This document shows positions 17,201 through 25,869 of a DNA stretch of 64,000 nucleotides, in pieces (position 1 is the first letter of the stretch; every line of letters begins with the position of its first letter). Origin of the DNA: Curtobacterium ammoniigenes NBRC 101786 (GTDB lineage: Bacteria; Actinomycetota; Actinomycetes; Actinomycetales; Microbacteriaceae); contig NZ_BCSV01000002.1 of the NCBI RefSeq assembly GCF_001571045.1, positions 434,001-498,000 of the forward strand, read 5' to 3'. The translations under genes and the position numbers were made by a program. The notes beneath the pieces were generated by a model, which was given only the letters and a program-made list of their open reading frames with translations, had not been told where the DNA came from and did no database searches.

Positions 17201-18801
17201 GCACCGGGTCGACCGGTGAGCGTGCCGTGCACGCGGTCCCACACGAGCCGCGGCCGCAGTTCAGCGAACTCGTCGCTCGGATAGAGACCCGTGACGAGAT
17301 CGAGCGTGGCGTCGAACGCGGATCGCGGGAGCGCCGCGAACGGCGCGCTACGCCGGACGACGTCGTACCAGTGATCGACGTCGACGGTGTCGACCGCGCC
17401 CGCGGCGACCGTGTGCTGCGCCAGCACGTCGAGCGGATTCGACGGAACGGCGATCGCTTCGATCTGTCCGGACACCATGCGCTCGACCGTCACCGCGCAG
17501 TGCACGAGGTCGGCGCGGTGCTTGGGGAACACGACGCCCTCGGAGATCTCGCCGACCTGATGGCCGGCGCGGCCCACGCGCTGGAGGCCGCTCGCAACCG
17601 ACGGCGGAGCCTCGACCTGGATCACGAGGTCGACCGCGCCCATGTCGATGCCGAGTTCGAGCGAGCTCGTGGCGACCACGCAGCGGAGACGGCCGGACTT
17701 CAGGTCGTCTTCGATGATCGCGCGCTGGTCTTTGGACACCGAGCCGTGGTGCGCACGGGCGAGCACGGGGATCCCCGAGCCGTCGGCCTCCGGTTCGCTC
17801 CGGCTGCCCGCCGTCTGTCCGGAGGCGCCGATCACCTGTGCCGCGACGCCGACGAGCGCCGGCGCCTCCTGCAGAAGCGTTCGTTCCTCGTGGATCTCGT
17901 TGAGTCGCGCGGTCAGGCGTTCGGCGAGGCGGCGCGAGTTCGCGAAGACGATGGTGGAGCGGTGCGTCTCGATGAGGTCGACGACCTGCTCTTCGACGTG
18001 CGGCCAGATCGACCCGTTCGTCGGCGTCGCCGAGGCATCGTCGCCGACGGCAGGCGCTCCGAGCTCGGCCATGTCGTCGACGGGGACGACGACGCGCAGG
18101 TCGAAGGTTTTCGTGCTCGGCGGCGCGACGATCTCGACCGGAGCGCGGCCGCCGAGGAATCGGGCGATCTCTTCATGCGGCCGCACGGTCGCCGAGAGCC
18201 CGATGCGCTGCACCGGCCGGTCGAGGAGGTCGTCGAGGCGTTCGAGCGACAGCGCTAAATGGGCACCGCGCTTCGTGGCGGCGACCGCGTGGATCTCGTC
18301 GATGATGACCGTGTCGACGTTGCGGAGGGTCTCTCGCGCCGACGACGTCAGCATCAGGTACAAGGATTCAGGCGTCGTGATGAGGATGTCCGGCGGTGTG
18401 CGGACGAGTCGCTGACGATCGGTGGAGGGGGTGTCTCCGCTGCGAACGCCGACCGTGACATCCGGCGGCTCGATGCCAAGCCGTCGCGCCATCTGCGTGA
18501 CCCCGACGAGCGGGCTGCGGAGGTTCCGCTCGACGTCCACGCCGAGCGCTTTGAGCGGCGACACGTAGAGCACGCGAGTCCGCGACGGAGCGGGGGGTTG
18601 GCTCGGTGTGGCGATCAGCCGGTCGATTGCGGACAGGAATGCCGCGAGGGTCTTCCCGGAGCCGGTGGGCGCGATCACCAGCGCGTGCTGCCCCGAGCCG
18701 ATCGCCCCCCACGCGCCCACCTGCGCGGCGGTCGGCGCGGAGAACGCCCCGCGGAACCAGTCGGCGGTGGCACGCGAGAATCGGCTGAGGGCGTCGGTCA
18801 T
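14194..18801 (-). CDS. lhr: Lhr-type ATP-dependent 3'-5' DNA helicase
   Basis: A 1535-residue superfamily 2 helicase matching the length of actinobacterial Lhr. Walker A is APTGSGKT (44-51), followed by TTPESLYLML and the DEIH box; the C-terminal two thirds contain the winged-helix and Lhr-specific regions found in the mycobacterial enzyme. Lhr translocates on single-stranded DNA and unwinds duplexes with an RNA:DNA preference; in mycobacteria it is induced by DNA damage. The ATG at 18801 gives the usual N-terminus. It is followed by nei with an 8-bp overlap, so it is probably co-expressed with a base-excision enzyme. The CLC gene ends 57 bp upstream. Confidence 0.95.
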   Translation of the reverse strand: MTDALSRFSRATADWFRGAFSAPTAAQVGAWGAIGSGQHALVIAPTGSGKTLAAFLSAIDRLIATPSQPPAPSRTRVLYVSPLKALGVDVERNLRSPLVGVTQMARRLGIEPPDVTVGVRSGDTPSTDRQRLVRTPPDILITTPESLYLMLTSSARETLRNVDTVIIDEIHAVAATKRGAHLALSLERLDDLLDRPVQRIGLSATVRPHEEIARFLGGRAPVEIVAPPSTKTFDLRVVVPVDDMAELGAPAVGDDASATPTNGSIWPHVEEQVVDLIETHRSTIVFANSRRLAERLTARLNEIHEERTLLQEAPALVGVAAQVIGASGQTAGSRSEPEADGSGIPVLARAHHGSVSKDQRAIIEDDLKSGRLRCVVATSSLELGIDMGAVDLVIQVEAPPSVASGLQRVGRAGHQVGEISEGVVFPKHRADLVHCAVTVERMVSGQIEAIAVPSNPLDVLAQHTVAAGAVDTVDVDHWYDVVRRSAPFAALPRSAFDATLDLVTGLYPSDEFAELRPRLVWDRVHGTLTGRPGAQRLAVTSGGTIPDRGLFGVFMVGEKASRVGELDEEMVYESRVGDVFALGATSWRIEDITHDRVLVSPAFGQPGRVPFWKGDGIGRPAELGRALGAYLREIDTAAPADAERRVAAAGLDARAVTNLLAFLVEQRAATGHVPTDTTLVVERFRDELGDWRLVLHSPYGMQVHQPWALAVGARLRERLGIDGGAMASDDGIVVRIPETDAEPPGAELFVFERDELDTLITDEVGGSALFASRFRECAARALLLPRRDPGRRSPLWQQRQRASQLLDVARKYPSFPIILETVREVLQDVYDVPALLGIADEIARRRIRLVESTTEQPSPFARSLLFGYVGAFMYEGDSPLAERRAAALSLDQTLLGELLGRADLRELLDPSVLDQVERELQRLTPERRARDAEGIVDVLRLVGPLTAEEAVDRSWLAESVDREGAVATMRTTLEALEHDHRLLGYGGDPSRRWAVIEDAARLRDALGVALPIGVPTAFIEPVADPLGDLVGRYARSHGPFSAADTASRLGLGVAVVHDTLRRLVADRRIVEGEFRPDRQGAEWCDAEVLRRIRTKSLAALRQEVEPVPARTLARFLPDWQHVFSPGSRSGLRGVDGVLQVIDQLAGVALPASAWESLVLPARVRDYTPAMLDELTATGEVLWSGGGTLPGNDGWIRLHLADTATTTLAEPSGDETTALQRDVLGALAGGGAYFFRQLAQVVGSTDDAALTTALWDLVWAGQITNDTFAPLRVMIGGKARQSTPRPRAYRGRRRPTMPTQSGPPTVGGRWSLLPLAEPDQTLRAAATAEQLLERYGVVTRGAVQAENIRGGFSGVYRVLSKFEETGRARRGYFIEGLGAAQFATGPTVDRLRASHRDDDPPADIDHERSALTLAATDPANAYGAVLPWPDAGDQIDDGAPATRGHRPGRKAGALVTIVEGELAVYVERGGKTLLTFSDDPAVLAAAAASIARTVRDRLNRLTVERVDGRFVLEHPLAAMLRDEGFTATPAGLRLRA

Positions 18802-18858
18802 TGCCGACCATCCTGCTCCGCCCCGCTGACATCCGGGCGGGACCGCTGCCGCCTCCGA

Positions 18859-20826
18859 TCAGGACCCGGCGACCTGCATCGGGATGGTCGAGGTGTTCGC
18901 CTTCGCCGCGGTGACCAGCAGCGCGACGACGTCGCCGGCCTGCACAGAGGTGCTCGGCTCGATGGCGCGGACGTGCCCGTTGCGCGTGATCGACACGGCG
19001 ACGGAGCCTTCAGGCCATGCCGTCGCCTCGGCCGGACGGCCGACGGCCGGCGAATCCGCCGGAATCGCGAGCTCGACCAGTCGGAACCCCGGCAGGGGTG
19101 CCGAGCTCAGCTCGGGCGCGACCGCGGGTCGTGTCTCCGCCCGCAGCGAGGCGCGCACGGCGCGGAGGACGCTCGACGCCGTCACCCAGCCCGTGATCCG
19201 GGTGCCTTCCGACGAGAGGACCGGCATGCCCTCGCGCCCGTACGCGTCGAGCTGACGGAGCGCCTCGGTGACCGGCTCGCCTTCGAAGACCACCTGCGGA
19301 TCGCGATCGCCGATCACCGAGCCGAGCTGATCGAAGCGTTCGAGGCCCAGGTCGTCGTCCGCGGCCATGCCGGGGATCCGCCGCGGGATCGCCAGCGGCT
19401 CCTTCAACGCGTTCATCGTCGTCCCAGCGGTGAGCTGCGTGAACGCGCGCCAGGGAGCGATCCGGTCGAGGTCCTGTCCGCGGCGCAGAAGCTTGGTGGT
19501 GTAGACGGTTCCGTAGCTGATCCCGCGGGAGACCGCGGTGCTGATGCCGACGGTGAGCATCACCGGCAGCGTCAGCGTGAAGTCCCCGGTCATCTCGACG
19601 ACGCTCGCGAGCGCGGTGAGTGGTGCTCGCGTCGCAGAGCTGAAGACGCCGGCCATCCCCATCGCCGCGTACAGGGCTGGGTTCCCCGCGCCCGGGCCGA
19701 AGATGTGGTCTGCGGCGACGCCGAACGCGGTGCCGGACATGAGTCCGACGAACAGGGACGGCGCGAATACGCCACCCGAGCCTCCCACCCCGAGCGTGAC
19801 GCTCGTCGCCAGCACCTTGCCGACTGCGAGGACGAGGAGGAACCACAGGGAGTAGTTCCCGGCCAGTGCCCGGAACATCACCGGGTAGCCGACGCCGTAC
19901 ATCTGGGGGAGCGCGAGGATGATGAGGCCGACCAGGACCCCGCCGACCGCCGGCCGAGCCCACTCCGGCCGACCCTGCCACAGTCGATCGAACAGGTCCT
20001 CGATCAGGTACAGGAACTTCGAGAAGCCCTGCCCGATGAGCGCCGCGATGACGGCGAGCAGTGCGACGAGCACGTAATTGCCGGGGTGCTGCAAGGCAGT
20101 GTGCAGGGGGAACTGGCTGAGGAACGCCTGCGAGCCGAGGAAGGGGATCGCGACCGCGTCCGCCACCATCGCGGACACCATCACTGCGAAGAGCGCCTCC
20201 ACGGACAGCTCGCGGAGGATGATCTCCGCGGCGAAGAACACCCCGGTGATCGGCGCATTGAACGTCGCGGCGATGCCACCGCCCGCACCGCAGGCAACCA
20301 GGATCCGGAGGCGGTTCTCCGGCACGCGAATCGCCTGTCCGAAACTCGACGCGAGCGCAGACCCGATCTGGACGATGGGACCCTCACGACCCACAGACCC
20401 GCCGGAGCCGATGGTGAGCGCGGAAGCGAGCGCCTTGACTGCCGCGACCTGTGGACGGATTCGCCCACCGTTTTCCGCGACAGCGATCATGACCTCGGGG
20501 ACGCCGTGGCCGCGCGCCTCGCGGGCGAAGCGGTAGACGAGCGGCCCGTAGAGGATGCCGCCGACGATGGGGGCGAGGACGAGGAACGCCAGTCCGAGCC
20601 ACGGCACATGACTGCTGCCCACCCAGCCGTCCTGCCCGAACTCAGCCTTGCCGGTGAACAGCCAGGTGATCCCGGAAACGAGATATCGGAAGACGACGGC
20701 CCCGAGTCCTCCGCCGACGCCGACGACGACGGCGAGTGCGAGCAAGCCGATCCGGGACTGCCGCGCAAATCGCCCCACCGAATCGGAGGCGCGCGCGAAG
20801 GCGGCGGAAGTGGGCGTGCTCGACAT
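18859..20826 (-). CDS. CLC-type chloride/proton antiporter with CBS pair and TrkA-C domain
   Basis: A 655-residue membrane protein: CLC core at about 25-440, two CBS motifs at about 445-580 and an RCK_C-like domain at about 590-650. The gating glutamate is present in GREGP (146-150, Glu148), which marks exchangers rather than channels; GGVFAPS near 335 is the GxFxP motif. The first anion-binding loop reads GHGVP (107-111) instead of GSGIP, so the Ser that coordinates chloride in CLC-ec1 is a His. ATG at 20826 follows GAGAGGAG. It is divergent from a MarR-family regulator, which is a candidate controller. Confidence 0.92.
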   Translation of the reverse strand: MSSTPTSAAFARASDSVGRFARQSRIGLLALAVVVGVGGGLGAVVFRYLVSGITWLFTGKAEFGQDGWVGSSHVPWLGLAFLVLAPIVGGILYGPLVYRFAREARGHGVPEVMIAVAENGGRIRPQVAAVKALASALTIGSGGSVGREGPIVQIGSALASSFGQAIRVPENRLRILVACGAGGGIAATFNAPITGVFFAAEIILRELSVEALFAVMVSAMVADAVAIPFLGSQAFLSQFPLHTALQHPGNYVLVALLAVIAALIGQGFSKFLYLIEDLFDRLWQGRPEWARPAVGGVLVGLIILALPQMYGVGYPVMFRALAGNYSLWFLLVLAVGKVLATSVTLGVGGSGGVFAPSLFVGLMSGTAFGVAADHIFGPGAGNPALYAAMGMAGVFSSATRAPLTALASVVEMTGDFTLTLPVMLTVGISTAVSRGISYGTVYTTKLLRRGQDLDRIAPWRAFTQLTAGTTMNALKEPLAIPRRIPGMAADDDLGLERFDQLGSVIGDRDPQVVFEGEPVTEALRQLDAYGREGMPVLSSEGTRITGWVTASSVLRAVRASLRAETRPAVAPELSSAPLPGFRLVELAIPADSPAVGRPAEATAWPEGSVAVSITRNGHVRAIEPSTSVQAGDVVALLVTAAKANTSTIPMQVAGS

Positions 20827-20924
20827 TGATCTCCTCTCGCATCGCGCAGGAGGGCGCGATCGGGTAAACATGTATGGAGACAATTATTGCCTATCAGCAA
20901 CAAAAACGCGAGGGAGGGTCGCTC
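20827..20924. promoter_or_regulatory. Shared clc/marR control region
   Basis: A 98-bp divergent spacer that is much more AT-rich than its surroundings. It contains an inverted repeat TTGC-N6-GCAA at 20887-20900, a plausible MarR dimer site, next to AT-rich hexamers that could serve as -10 elements in either direction. Confidence 0.5.
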
Positions 20925-21419
20925 GTGGCAGAAGTCCGATCGTCCGTGACGGGGGATGCGGCGGTTGATATCGCCGCTGTAAGTGCAGTATTCGCGGCGT
21001 CGCGCGCGCTCCTCGGGGTGGTGGCCCAGTCGATGGGCGACGCGCTCGAGCTCGTGACCTTGCCGCAGTTCCGGGCGATCACGATCCTCAGCGTGAGCGA
21101 GCCGATGCCTGCTCGCGATCTCGCCGAGCGGCTTGGAGTGGCCGCCTCGACGATGTCGCGCTCCGTCGAGCGCATGGTTGTCCAGGGATGGGTCGAGCGC
21201 GCCTCCAATCCGAACGACCGGCGTGAGACCGTGTTGACGGCGACGCTGAAGGGGCGGCGGCTCATCGCCGACGTCGCCGGGCGTCGGCGGGCATTGCTCG
21301 AGGCGATCGTCGCGCGAGTCCCTGAAACGGAGCGGCCCGCGCTTCTCGCGTCATTCCAGACCTTCGTGGAGGCTGCGGGCGAGCCGTCCGCGACGGATCT
21401 GCAGCTGCTCGGACTGTAA
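20925..21419 (+). CDS. MarR family transcriptional regulator
   Basis: A 164-residue winged-helix regulator. The wHTH spans about 40-110 with ARDLAERLGVAASTMSRSVERM and the wing RASNPNDRRETVLTAT; flanking helices form the dimer interface. GTG at 20925 is chosen because GAGGGAGG (20910-20917) lies 7 nt upstream; an in-frame ATG at 20874 would add 17 residues and consume the operator-like inverted repeat. It is divergent from the CLC antiporter and 129 bp upstream of an ABC export module, so either could be its target. Confidence 0.88.
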   Translation: MAEVRSSVTGDAAVDIAAVSAVFAASRALLGVVAQSMGDALELVTLPQFRAITILSVSEPMPARDLAERLGVAASTMSRSVERMVVQGWVERASNPNDRRETVLTATLKGRRLIADVAGRRRALLEAIVARVPETERPALLASFQTFVEAAGEPSATDLQLLGL

Positions 21420-21548
21420 CGTCTGCCACCCGTCGACTCGGGCGGCCGTTCGGCATGCAGAATTGCACATTTCAGAGTTTTGGTGCAGGGTGGAGCTTGC
21501 TTCACTCGGGGTCCGCCGGATCTGCCACACGCCGGAGGACGCGCGACC

Positions 21549-23525
21549 ATGTTCCGTTTTCTCGTCGGGGGCGCCGTTGCCGTTGTCCTCGTGCTGTCCT
21601 TCCTTGTCACGCGGGTTCTGGACGAGCTCGCACCGGTGGGGTCGACCGACATCGTCACGGTCTGGGACCAGAGCGCCCCGCCTTCGGGCTCCTTCCAAGC
21701 ATTGGTGGAACGGACTGCCGTCGCGAACGGGATGACGATCCTGAAGGAAGTGCGAACCGAATCGGGGCCTGCGGTCGTTCGTCACGAGTACGTGGCGAAC
21801 CTCCGAGAGGCACGCGCCTTTCAGGTCAGCGACCACGACGTGACGGGCTTCGATCCCACGCTCATCACCCGCTTTCGTCCGATCTCGGAATTGTCGTCCA
21901 ACCGGATCAACGGGACGTACCTCACCGATGCTGGCACCGCGGCCGCGAATGGATTTGCGGCGTCGCTTCGTGAGCAAGGCGTCACGGTCACGGTTCACCC
22001 ACTCAGCCCGGTCTCCGTCGCCTTCTGGGTGGCGAGCGAGGTTCCGGCGGTGCCGCTCGGCGCGGCGCTGCTCCTCGTCGTCCTGGCCGGTGTTGTCGCT
22101 TGGCAAGCATCGCGGCGGAACAGCGCTGCGATCAGTGCTTCCTTCGGCCGGAATCTGCGGAGATCGAGTTACCGGGACGCTGCCGGTCTTGCCGCGGTGC
22201 TGACGGCCGGAGGGTTGGTGGGAATGGCCGCGAGCGCGGCGGCGCTCCTCGCATTCAACGGCGCTGCCCGCTCCGCATTGTTCCTCACGGTCAGCGCAGC
22301 CGGGCTCGCGCTCGTGATCTGCTTCGCACTGGTCGTATTCCTCATAGCGGCTGCCTGCACGCGTGCGTCGCTCACCCGCGTCATCAACGGAGCCCGGCCG
22401 TGGCGGAGCGTGTTGACGGTCGCGCTTCTCGGCAACGTCATCGCGCTGGCATTTGCAGGGTCCGCCGCGACGACGGCGTGGCAATCGATCACGCTTGCCG
22501 CATCCGATTCGTCGGAGCGCGGCATGTGGCGATCCTCACTCGACCACGTACGTCTCAACTTCTTCTCCTCCAACGCCGAGCTCGATGCCGCCGAACCGGA
22601 GCTCGCGGCGCTCTTCACACGCCTCGATGCAGCCGGCGCCGTCGTGCTCGCCGATCACGTCGTCAACCCGGACCTGACAAGCCACGAACCGAACACCGGA
22701 AACGTGCTGCTCGTGAACAGCCAGTACCTCAACGAGCAGGTGATCCAGGAGCCATCCGGCACACGGATCACACCCGCGGCCCTCGATCCAAACGCGCTGA
22801 CGTTGCTCGTCCCCGAAGGAGTCCGGGTCAGCGAACGTGACAAGCATGCCTGGGAAGCATTCCTGCGCTTCCAGCGGGGCAACGCCACGAACCCAGAAGT
22901 CATCCCCGCCACCATCAGAGTGACAACGCTTCTGACGACAACACCCCGTGTCTTCACGTACGCCACGGACGATCTCTGGTCGACGAGCTCCGCGGCGGAC
23001 ACTGTCGTCGCGGTGCTCCCGTCAGCGACGCCGTCCATGTCAGCAAACATGATCACGTCGAATATGACGACCGGCGAAGTGGTCTTCACCGACCCCGAGC
23101 TGCTCCGAGCCGACCTCGCCGCACATCACCTGACCCTCGCGGAGATTGAGCCGCTCCGGAACTCGGTCTCGTATCGATCCGTCGTCATCGAGCGCGCACT
23201 CTGGCAGTCGCTCGCGGCCGTGGGAGTCCTCGTTCTCGTTCTTGGAGTCTCCGCCGCCGTGACAGCACACACGCTGACGATGATCTGGAGTCGACGCACG
23301 ATGATCGTCAGGACCCACGGACGTTCGATGGTCCGCGCTGTGGGATCGTCGCTCGCACTGCCACTCGCGGTCCTCGCCAGTGCCGGGTCGGTTCTGGTCG
23401 CGACCACGGCCGAATCGTCCATTCCAATAGTGATCGGTTCGGTGGTGGTCGATGCGCTCGTGGTGATCGTCGCCACCGCGATCCACGGCATTCGGTTGGC
23501 CCGACCCCGCCTTCGTCGCCCCTGA
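21549..23525 (+). CDS. Multi-pass membrane protein of a bacteriocin-associated (lactococcin 972-type) ABC module
   Basis: A 658-residue integral membrane protein. Predicted segments lie near 5-24, 163-185, 211-236, 244-269, 287-310, 549-575, 598-619 and 625-647, with large soluble loops at 25-160 and 311-548. The size, topology and position directly before a matching ATPase resemble the bacteriocin-associated integral membrane protein family (bact_immun_7tm / DUF1430) that accompanies lactococcin 972-like bacteriocins. This assignment rests on architecture, not on a motif I can point to; an atypical MacB/FtsX-like permease is the alternative. GGAGG (21534-21538) precedes the ATG. The ATPase follows after 16 bp. 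Confidence 0.6.
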   Translation: MFRFLVGGAVAVVLVLSFLVTRVLDELAPVGSTDIVTVWDQSAPPSGSFQALVERTAVANGMTILKEVRTESGPAVVRHEYVANLREARAFQVSDHDVTGFDPTLITRFRPISELSSNRINGTYLTDAGTAAANGFAASLREQGVTVTVHPLSPVSVAFWVASEVPAVPLGAALLLVVLAGVVAWQASRRNSAAISASFGRNLRRSSYRDAAGLAAVLTAGGLVGMAASAAALLAFNGAARSALFLTVSAAGLALVICFALVVFLIAAACTRASLTRVINGARPWRSVLTVALLGNVIALAFAGSAATTAWQSITLAASDSSERGMWRSSLDHVRLNFFSSNAELDAAEPELAALFTRLDAAGAVVLADHVVNPDLTSHEPNTGNVLLVNSQYLNEQVIQEPSGTRITPAALDPNALTLLVPEGVRVSERDKHAWEAFLRFQRGNATNPEVIPATIRVTTLLTTTPRVFTYATDDLWSTSSAADTVVAVLPSATPSMSANMITSNMTTGEVVFTDPELLRADLAAHHLTLAEIEPLRNSVSYRSVVIERALWQSLAAVGVLVLVLGVSAAVTAHTLTMIWSRRTMIVRTHGRSMVRAVGSSLALPLAVLASAGSVLVATTAESSIPIVIGSVVVDALVVIVATAIHGIRLARPRLRRP

Positions 23526-23541
23526 CTCGATGGAAGAAGTA

Positions 23542-24207
23542 ATGCACCTGCACCCACCTGTCCTTCATGCGAGCGGAATCGCAAAAGCGTACGGGTCGCG
23601 TCGCCTCTGGCACGGCATCGACGTCACCGTCCCGCGAGGGGGATCGCTCGCCATCACCGGACCGAGCGGCAGCGGGAAATCGACACTGGTCCGATGCCTC
23701 GGGCTCCTCGAGCACGTCGACATGGGCCGCATCGAGATCCTCGGCGAGACAGTCACGCATGTCACGTCTCGGCGTCGGATGCAGCTGTACCGGTCGACGA
23801 TCGGACACCTCTTCCAAAACGGCGCCCTCGAGGACACCTGGACCGTGCGGCAAAACCTCGACGTCGCGTTCATCGGATCGACCCTGCGCGGGCGCGCCCG
23901 AGTCCCTGTTCGGCAGGACGCGCTTGCCCAGGTCGGGATCACGGCGCCCGACTCCGCGACGGCGCACACGTTGAGCGGGGGCGAACGGCAGCGCCTCGCG
24001 ATCGCGCGACTCCTCATCCGGCGGCCACCGGTGGTGCTCGCCGACGAGCCCACCGCAGCACTCGACGCCGCCACCGGGTCGGACATCCTGCAGCGGCTGT
24101 CCGACCTTCGCGACGGTGGCAGCGCGATCGTCGTGGCGACGCATGACCCCGCCGTCGTGGACTGGGCCGACGAATGTCTCGACCTCGGCTCACCCGTGAG
24201 CAGGTGA
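23542..24207 (+). CDS. ABC transporter ATP-binding protein, bacteriocin-export type
   Basis: A 221-residue ABC ATPase with Walker A GPSGSGKST near 40-48, Q-loop FQN, signature LSGGE, Walker B VVLADEPT and the H-loop VATHD. It pairs with the membrane protein just upstream to form an exporter or immunity system; sequence style matches ATPases of lactococcin 972-group exporters and MacB/LolD relatives. The ATG at 23542 is preferred over 23530 because GGAAGAAG lies in between as a ribosome site. The stop codon sits inside an array of 8-bp tandem repeats, so the C-terminal residues may vary between strains. Confidence 0.85.
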   Translation: MHLHPPVLHASGIAKAYGSRRLWHGIDVTVPRGGSLAITGPSGSGKSTLVRCLGLLEHVDMGRIEILGETVTHVTSRRRMQLYRSTIGHLFQNGALEDTWTVRQNLDVAFIGSTLRGRARVPVRQDALAQVGITAPDSATAHTLSGGERQRLAIARLLIRRPPVVLADEPTAALDAATGSDILQRLSDLRDGGSAIVVATHDPAVVDWADECLDLGSPVSR

Positions 24208-24243
24208 CCAGGTGAGCAGGTGCGCAGGTGAGGAGATGAGCAG
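24196..24243. repeat. Six 8-bp tandem repeats spanning a stop codon
   Basis: Six consecutive units of the form gtgagcag (variants gtgaccag, gtgcgcag, gtgaggag, atgagcag) start in the last codons of the ATPase gene. The stop codon TGA (24205-24207) is itself part of the second unit. The array fills the gap to the next gene. Confidence 0.92.
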
Positions 24244-24249
24244 ATCAGC

Positions 24250-25728
24250 GTGACGGCCGTCGGTCCTCACGAACCGGGCCGCGCGTCAGCGGCCTTCTCG
24301 CGCGGCGTCCGCCGACCGCTCTCAGCCGCTCTGATCGGTGTGGGTGCTGCAGCGGTGACGGTTCTCGGCTCCTGGATTCCCTCGTACTGGAACGACGAGG
24401 CAGCCACGCTTCGGCTGACACGACTCCCACTCGGTGACTTCTTCGGCTTCGTGCTCGAGAAGGATGCCGTTCACGCGCTCTACGCACTGTTCATGCGTCT
24501 GTGGATCGGTCGGTTCGGCGAATCCGAGCTGGCCGTTCGCGCTCCATCGGCGCTCGCGATCGGGGCGGCCGCATGCGGCCTGTTCGTCCTCGTGGGCGGG
24601 TTCCGAGGGCCTCGGACGGCAACCATTGCCGCCGTCGTGTTCACGGTCCTCCCGCGTGTCTCCTTCATCGGCACCGAGGGCCGTTCCTTCGCGATCGCTG
24701 TCGCTCTCGTCACCTGGGCAGCGGTGTCGGGCGTCTGTGCAGCTCGTCGCGGCGACCAGTTGTGGCGATGGGGACTCTTCACGGCCGTGACGGGCGTGGC
24801 GATCGCAACGTTCCTGTACTCGGCACTGGTGATTCCCGCGTTCATCGCACTCGTCATGCACGTCGCACCGGCGGATCGGCGCATCCTGCGGGTCGCGGGC
24901 GCGTCGCTTCTCGGAGCGGTCACCATCGCATCGCCCGTTCTCCTCATCGCGGCACGGCAGCGCAATCAAATCAGCTGGCTCGGTACGCAGCCGGTCACGC
25001 CCTGGACGGTGCTCGTGGAACCGTTCTTCGACCAGGCATGGTGGCTCGCCGCTCTCCTCATCAGCATCGCGCTCGCCGCGTGCTTCCGCGGCCGTCGAGC
25101 GTTCGGTGCGCACCGAGGACTCGTCGTGGCGCTGGTGCTCTGGCTGGCCGTTCCCGCTGCCGCGCTCCTCATCGGCACCGTGCTGCTCAGCCCGATGTTC
25201 ACGCCGCGGTACCTCAGCATTGCCAGCCCAGCCGTTGCATTCGTCGCGGCGCTCGCACTCACGCGTTGGCGGTCCAGAGTGACGACCGCTCTCACCATCG
25301 CGATCACCGTCGCGGCTGCGCCGAGCGCCATCATGATGCGCACCCCGGTCAGCAAGCCCGCGCACGTCGATCTGCGCAGCATCGCTCGGACGATCGAGCG
25401 TGAGGCGCACCAGGGCGATGCGTTCCTGTTGTCGGACACCGGGACGGTCTCGCTGCGTCCCCGTGTGGCCGTCGGCGCATACCCGGCCGCATTCGAACGG
25501 GTGCGCGACATCGCCCTGCACCGCAGCTACGCACGCACCGGCACGTACTCTGACGTTCCGGTCGACTCGCGGGTCTTGGATGCACGGCTGCGGCGCGTGA
25601 CACGTGTCTGGGTCGCCGTTGGTGATGCCGGCGATCGGCCACTTGCCGAGCGCCTTGCGCGCGCCGATCTCGCTCCGGGCCGCACCGTTCGTGTTCGCGG
25701 CGCCTCCCTCACGCTCTGGCGGCGCTGA
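24250..25728 (+). CDS. Membrane glycosyltransferase, GT-C fold (GT39-like)
   Basis: A 492-residue polytopic membrane protein with about 9-10 hydrophobic segments. The first extracytoplasmic loop contains WNDEAATL (about 47-54), the acidic motif of GT-C enzymes that use polyprenyl-phosphate sugars; MFTPRYLSIASP near 318-329 is a further family-like segment. It probably transfers a mannose or arabinose-type residue to a cell-envelope acceptor, but neither donor nor acceptor can be read from the sequence. It starts with GTG 42 bp after the ATPase gene, with repeats in between; the ribosome site is poor. Confidence 0.78.
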   Translation: MTAVGPHEPGRASAAFSRGVRRPLSAALIGVGAAAVTVLGSWIPSYWNDEAATLRLTRLPLGDFFGFVLEKDAVHALYALFMRLWIGRFGESELAVRAPSALAIGAAACGLFVLVGGFRGPRTATIAAVVFTVLPRVSFIGTEGRSFAIAVALVTWAAVSGVCAARRGDQLWRWGLFTAVTGVAIATFLYSALVIPAFIALVMHVAPADRRILRVAGASLLGAVTIASPVLLIAARQRNQISWLGTQPVTPWTVLVEPFFDQAWWLAALLISIALAACFRGRRAFGAHRGLVVALVLWLAVPAAALLIGTVLLSPMFTPRYLSIASPAVAFVAALALTRWRSRVTTALTIAITVAAAPSAIMMRTPVSKPAHVDLRSIARTIEREAHQGDAFLLSDTGTVSLRPRVAVGAYPAAFERVRDIALHRSYARTGTYSDVPVDSRVLDARLRRVTRVWVAVGDAGDRPLAERLARADLAPGRTVRVRGASLTLWRR

Positions 25729-25743
25729 CACCGGCTCTCGTGC

Positions 25744-25785
25744 GAGACGCTGGCGAATTGCCGGGAGACGCTGGCGAATCGCCGG
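25744..25785. repeat. Two 21-bp tandem repeats after a stop codon
   Basis: gagacgctggcgaat(t/c)gccgg occurs twice head to tail, with one mismatch, starting 15 bp after the glycosyltransferase stop. The remaining spacer to the DUF421 gene is unremarkable. Confidence 0.9.
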
Positions 25786-25869
25786 TCGCGCCGCGCCGGA
25801 TGAGCAGGCTCGCCGCTGTCGGCGCGTAGCGTCCGCTCCGACCGGACGGCACGGGAAGGGATCAGCGCC

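Noticed and set aside
13981..20829. Long plus-strand open frames (500-850 codons) opposite lhr and the CLC gene
   Set aside because: Composition is Arg/Gly/Asp-rich without domains, while the minus strand encodes intact, well-known proteins.
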